Origin: Chitinophaga pinensis
GTDB taxonomy: Bacteria; Bacteroidota; Bacteroidia; Chitinophagales; Chitinophagaceae
DNA length: 8,592 nt
Direction: 5' to 3'
Assembly (NCBI GenBank): GCA_945866165.1
Contig: CAMBGO010000085.1
Span: 1-8,592, forward strand
Shown here: one piece after another, positions 8,486-8,592 of the stretch
Position numbering within the stretch: the stretch's first letter is position 1
How the letters are laid out: each line of letters starts with the position of its first letter
Notes under the pieces: model-generated
The model's input: the letters and a program-made list of their open reading frames with translations, nothing else
Database searches by the model: none
What the model was told of the DNA's origin: nothing
Translations under genes and position numbers: made by a program

Positions 8486-8592
8486 ATGGCTGAAAACAAA
8501 ATATACATATTCGACACCACCCTTCGCGACGGAGAACAGGTGCCAGGCTGTAAACTTAATACAAAAGAAAAAATTGAAATAGCTCTTGCCCT
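8486..8592 (+). CDS. leuA: 2-isopropylmalate synthase (N-terminus only, cut by window edge)
   Basis: LeuA condenses acetyl-CoA with 2-oxoisovalerate, the first committed step of leucine synthesis. The 35 complete codons read [20 protein letters not shown] followed by [25 protein letters not shown] (residues 9-18) is the first signature of the isopropylmalate/homocitrate/citramalate synthase family, holding the Arg and Asp of the metal and 2-oxoacid site. The VPGCKL continuation matches Bacteroidota LeuA as I know it; citramalate synthase is the main alternative. The ATG at 8486 is the first after an in-frame TAG (8447-8449). No Shine-Dalgarno sequence is present, as usual in this phylum. No leader peptide rich in Leu/Ile/Val codons and no T-box was seen in the 166 bases upstream. 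It is the only plus-strand gene in the window. Confidence 0.9.
   Translation, partial: MAENKIYIFDTTLRDGEQVPGCKLNTKEKIEIALA

Noticed and set aside
8379..8582. 67-codon plus-strand reading frame overlapping the leuA start, considered as a leader peptide
   Set aside because: It has no run of Leu, Ile or Val codons, no attenuator hairpin follows, and it overlaps the clear leuA N-terminus in another frame.
1..8592. Mobile element, CRISPR, phage, defence or novel multi-gene system
   Set aside because: All space is taken by housekeeping or transport genes and short spacers. No transposase, direct-repeat array, target duplication or composition break was seen.

Overview
This window looks like core chromosome of a Bacteroidota bacterium, probably near Chitinophagaceae or Sphingobacteriia. 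The evidence is AT-rich DNA, starts with no recognisable Shine-Dalgarno sequence, a roughly 1430-residue RNA polymerase beta' subunit, a LeuA N-terminus with the [12 protein letters not shown] form, and an OmpH-type coiled-coil protein. The phylum is a fairly safe inference from these features. The family is a guess.

Five of the six genes lie on the minus strand. In the direction of transcription (right to left) they are: a 515-residue helical, TPR-like protein of unknown function (8319-6772); rpoC (6563-2271); a small membrane-anchored OmpH/Skp-like protein (2204-1608); an APC-superfamily amino acid permease (1543-119); and the first 34 codons of ispD (103 to the left edge). Only the start of leuA, at the right edge (8486 onward), is on the plus strand. 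It diverges from the 515-residue gene across a 166-bp spacer that holds an extended inverted repeat.

Two clear intrinsic terminators on the minus strand punctuate the row. One follows rpoC (2235-2263) and one follows the OmpH-like gene (1556-1587). Each sits directly in front of the next gene, 31 and 13 bases before the start codon, leaving almost no room for a separate downstream promoter. The permease and ispD are 15 bases apart and are probably co-transcribed.

The genes do not form one pathway: transcription (rpoC), envelope biogenesis (OmpH-like), amino acid transport, isoprenoid precursor synthesis (ispD) and leucine synthesis (leuA). The most notable feature is that rpoC is not preceded by rpoB. 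I found no mobile element, CRISPR array, RNA gene or defence system, and no good evidence for a new multi-gene system. The points worth following up are gene order, terminator placement and the dyad.
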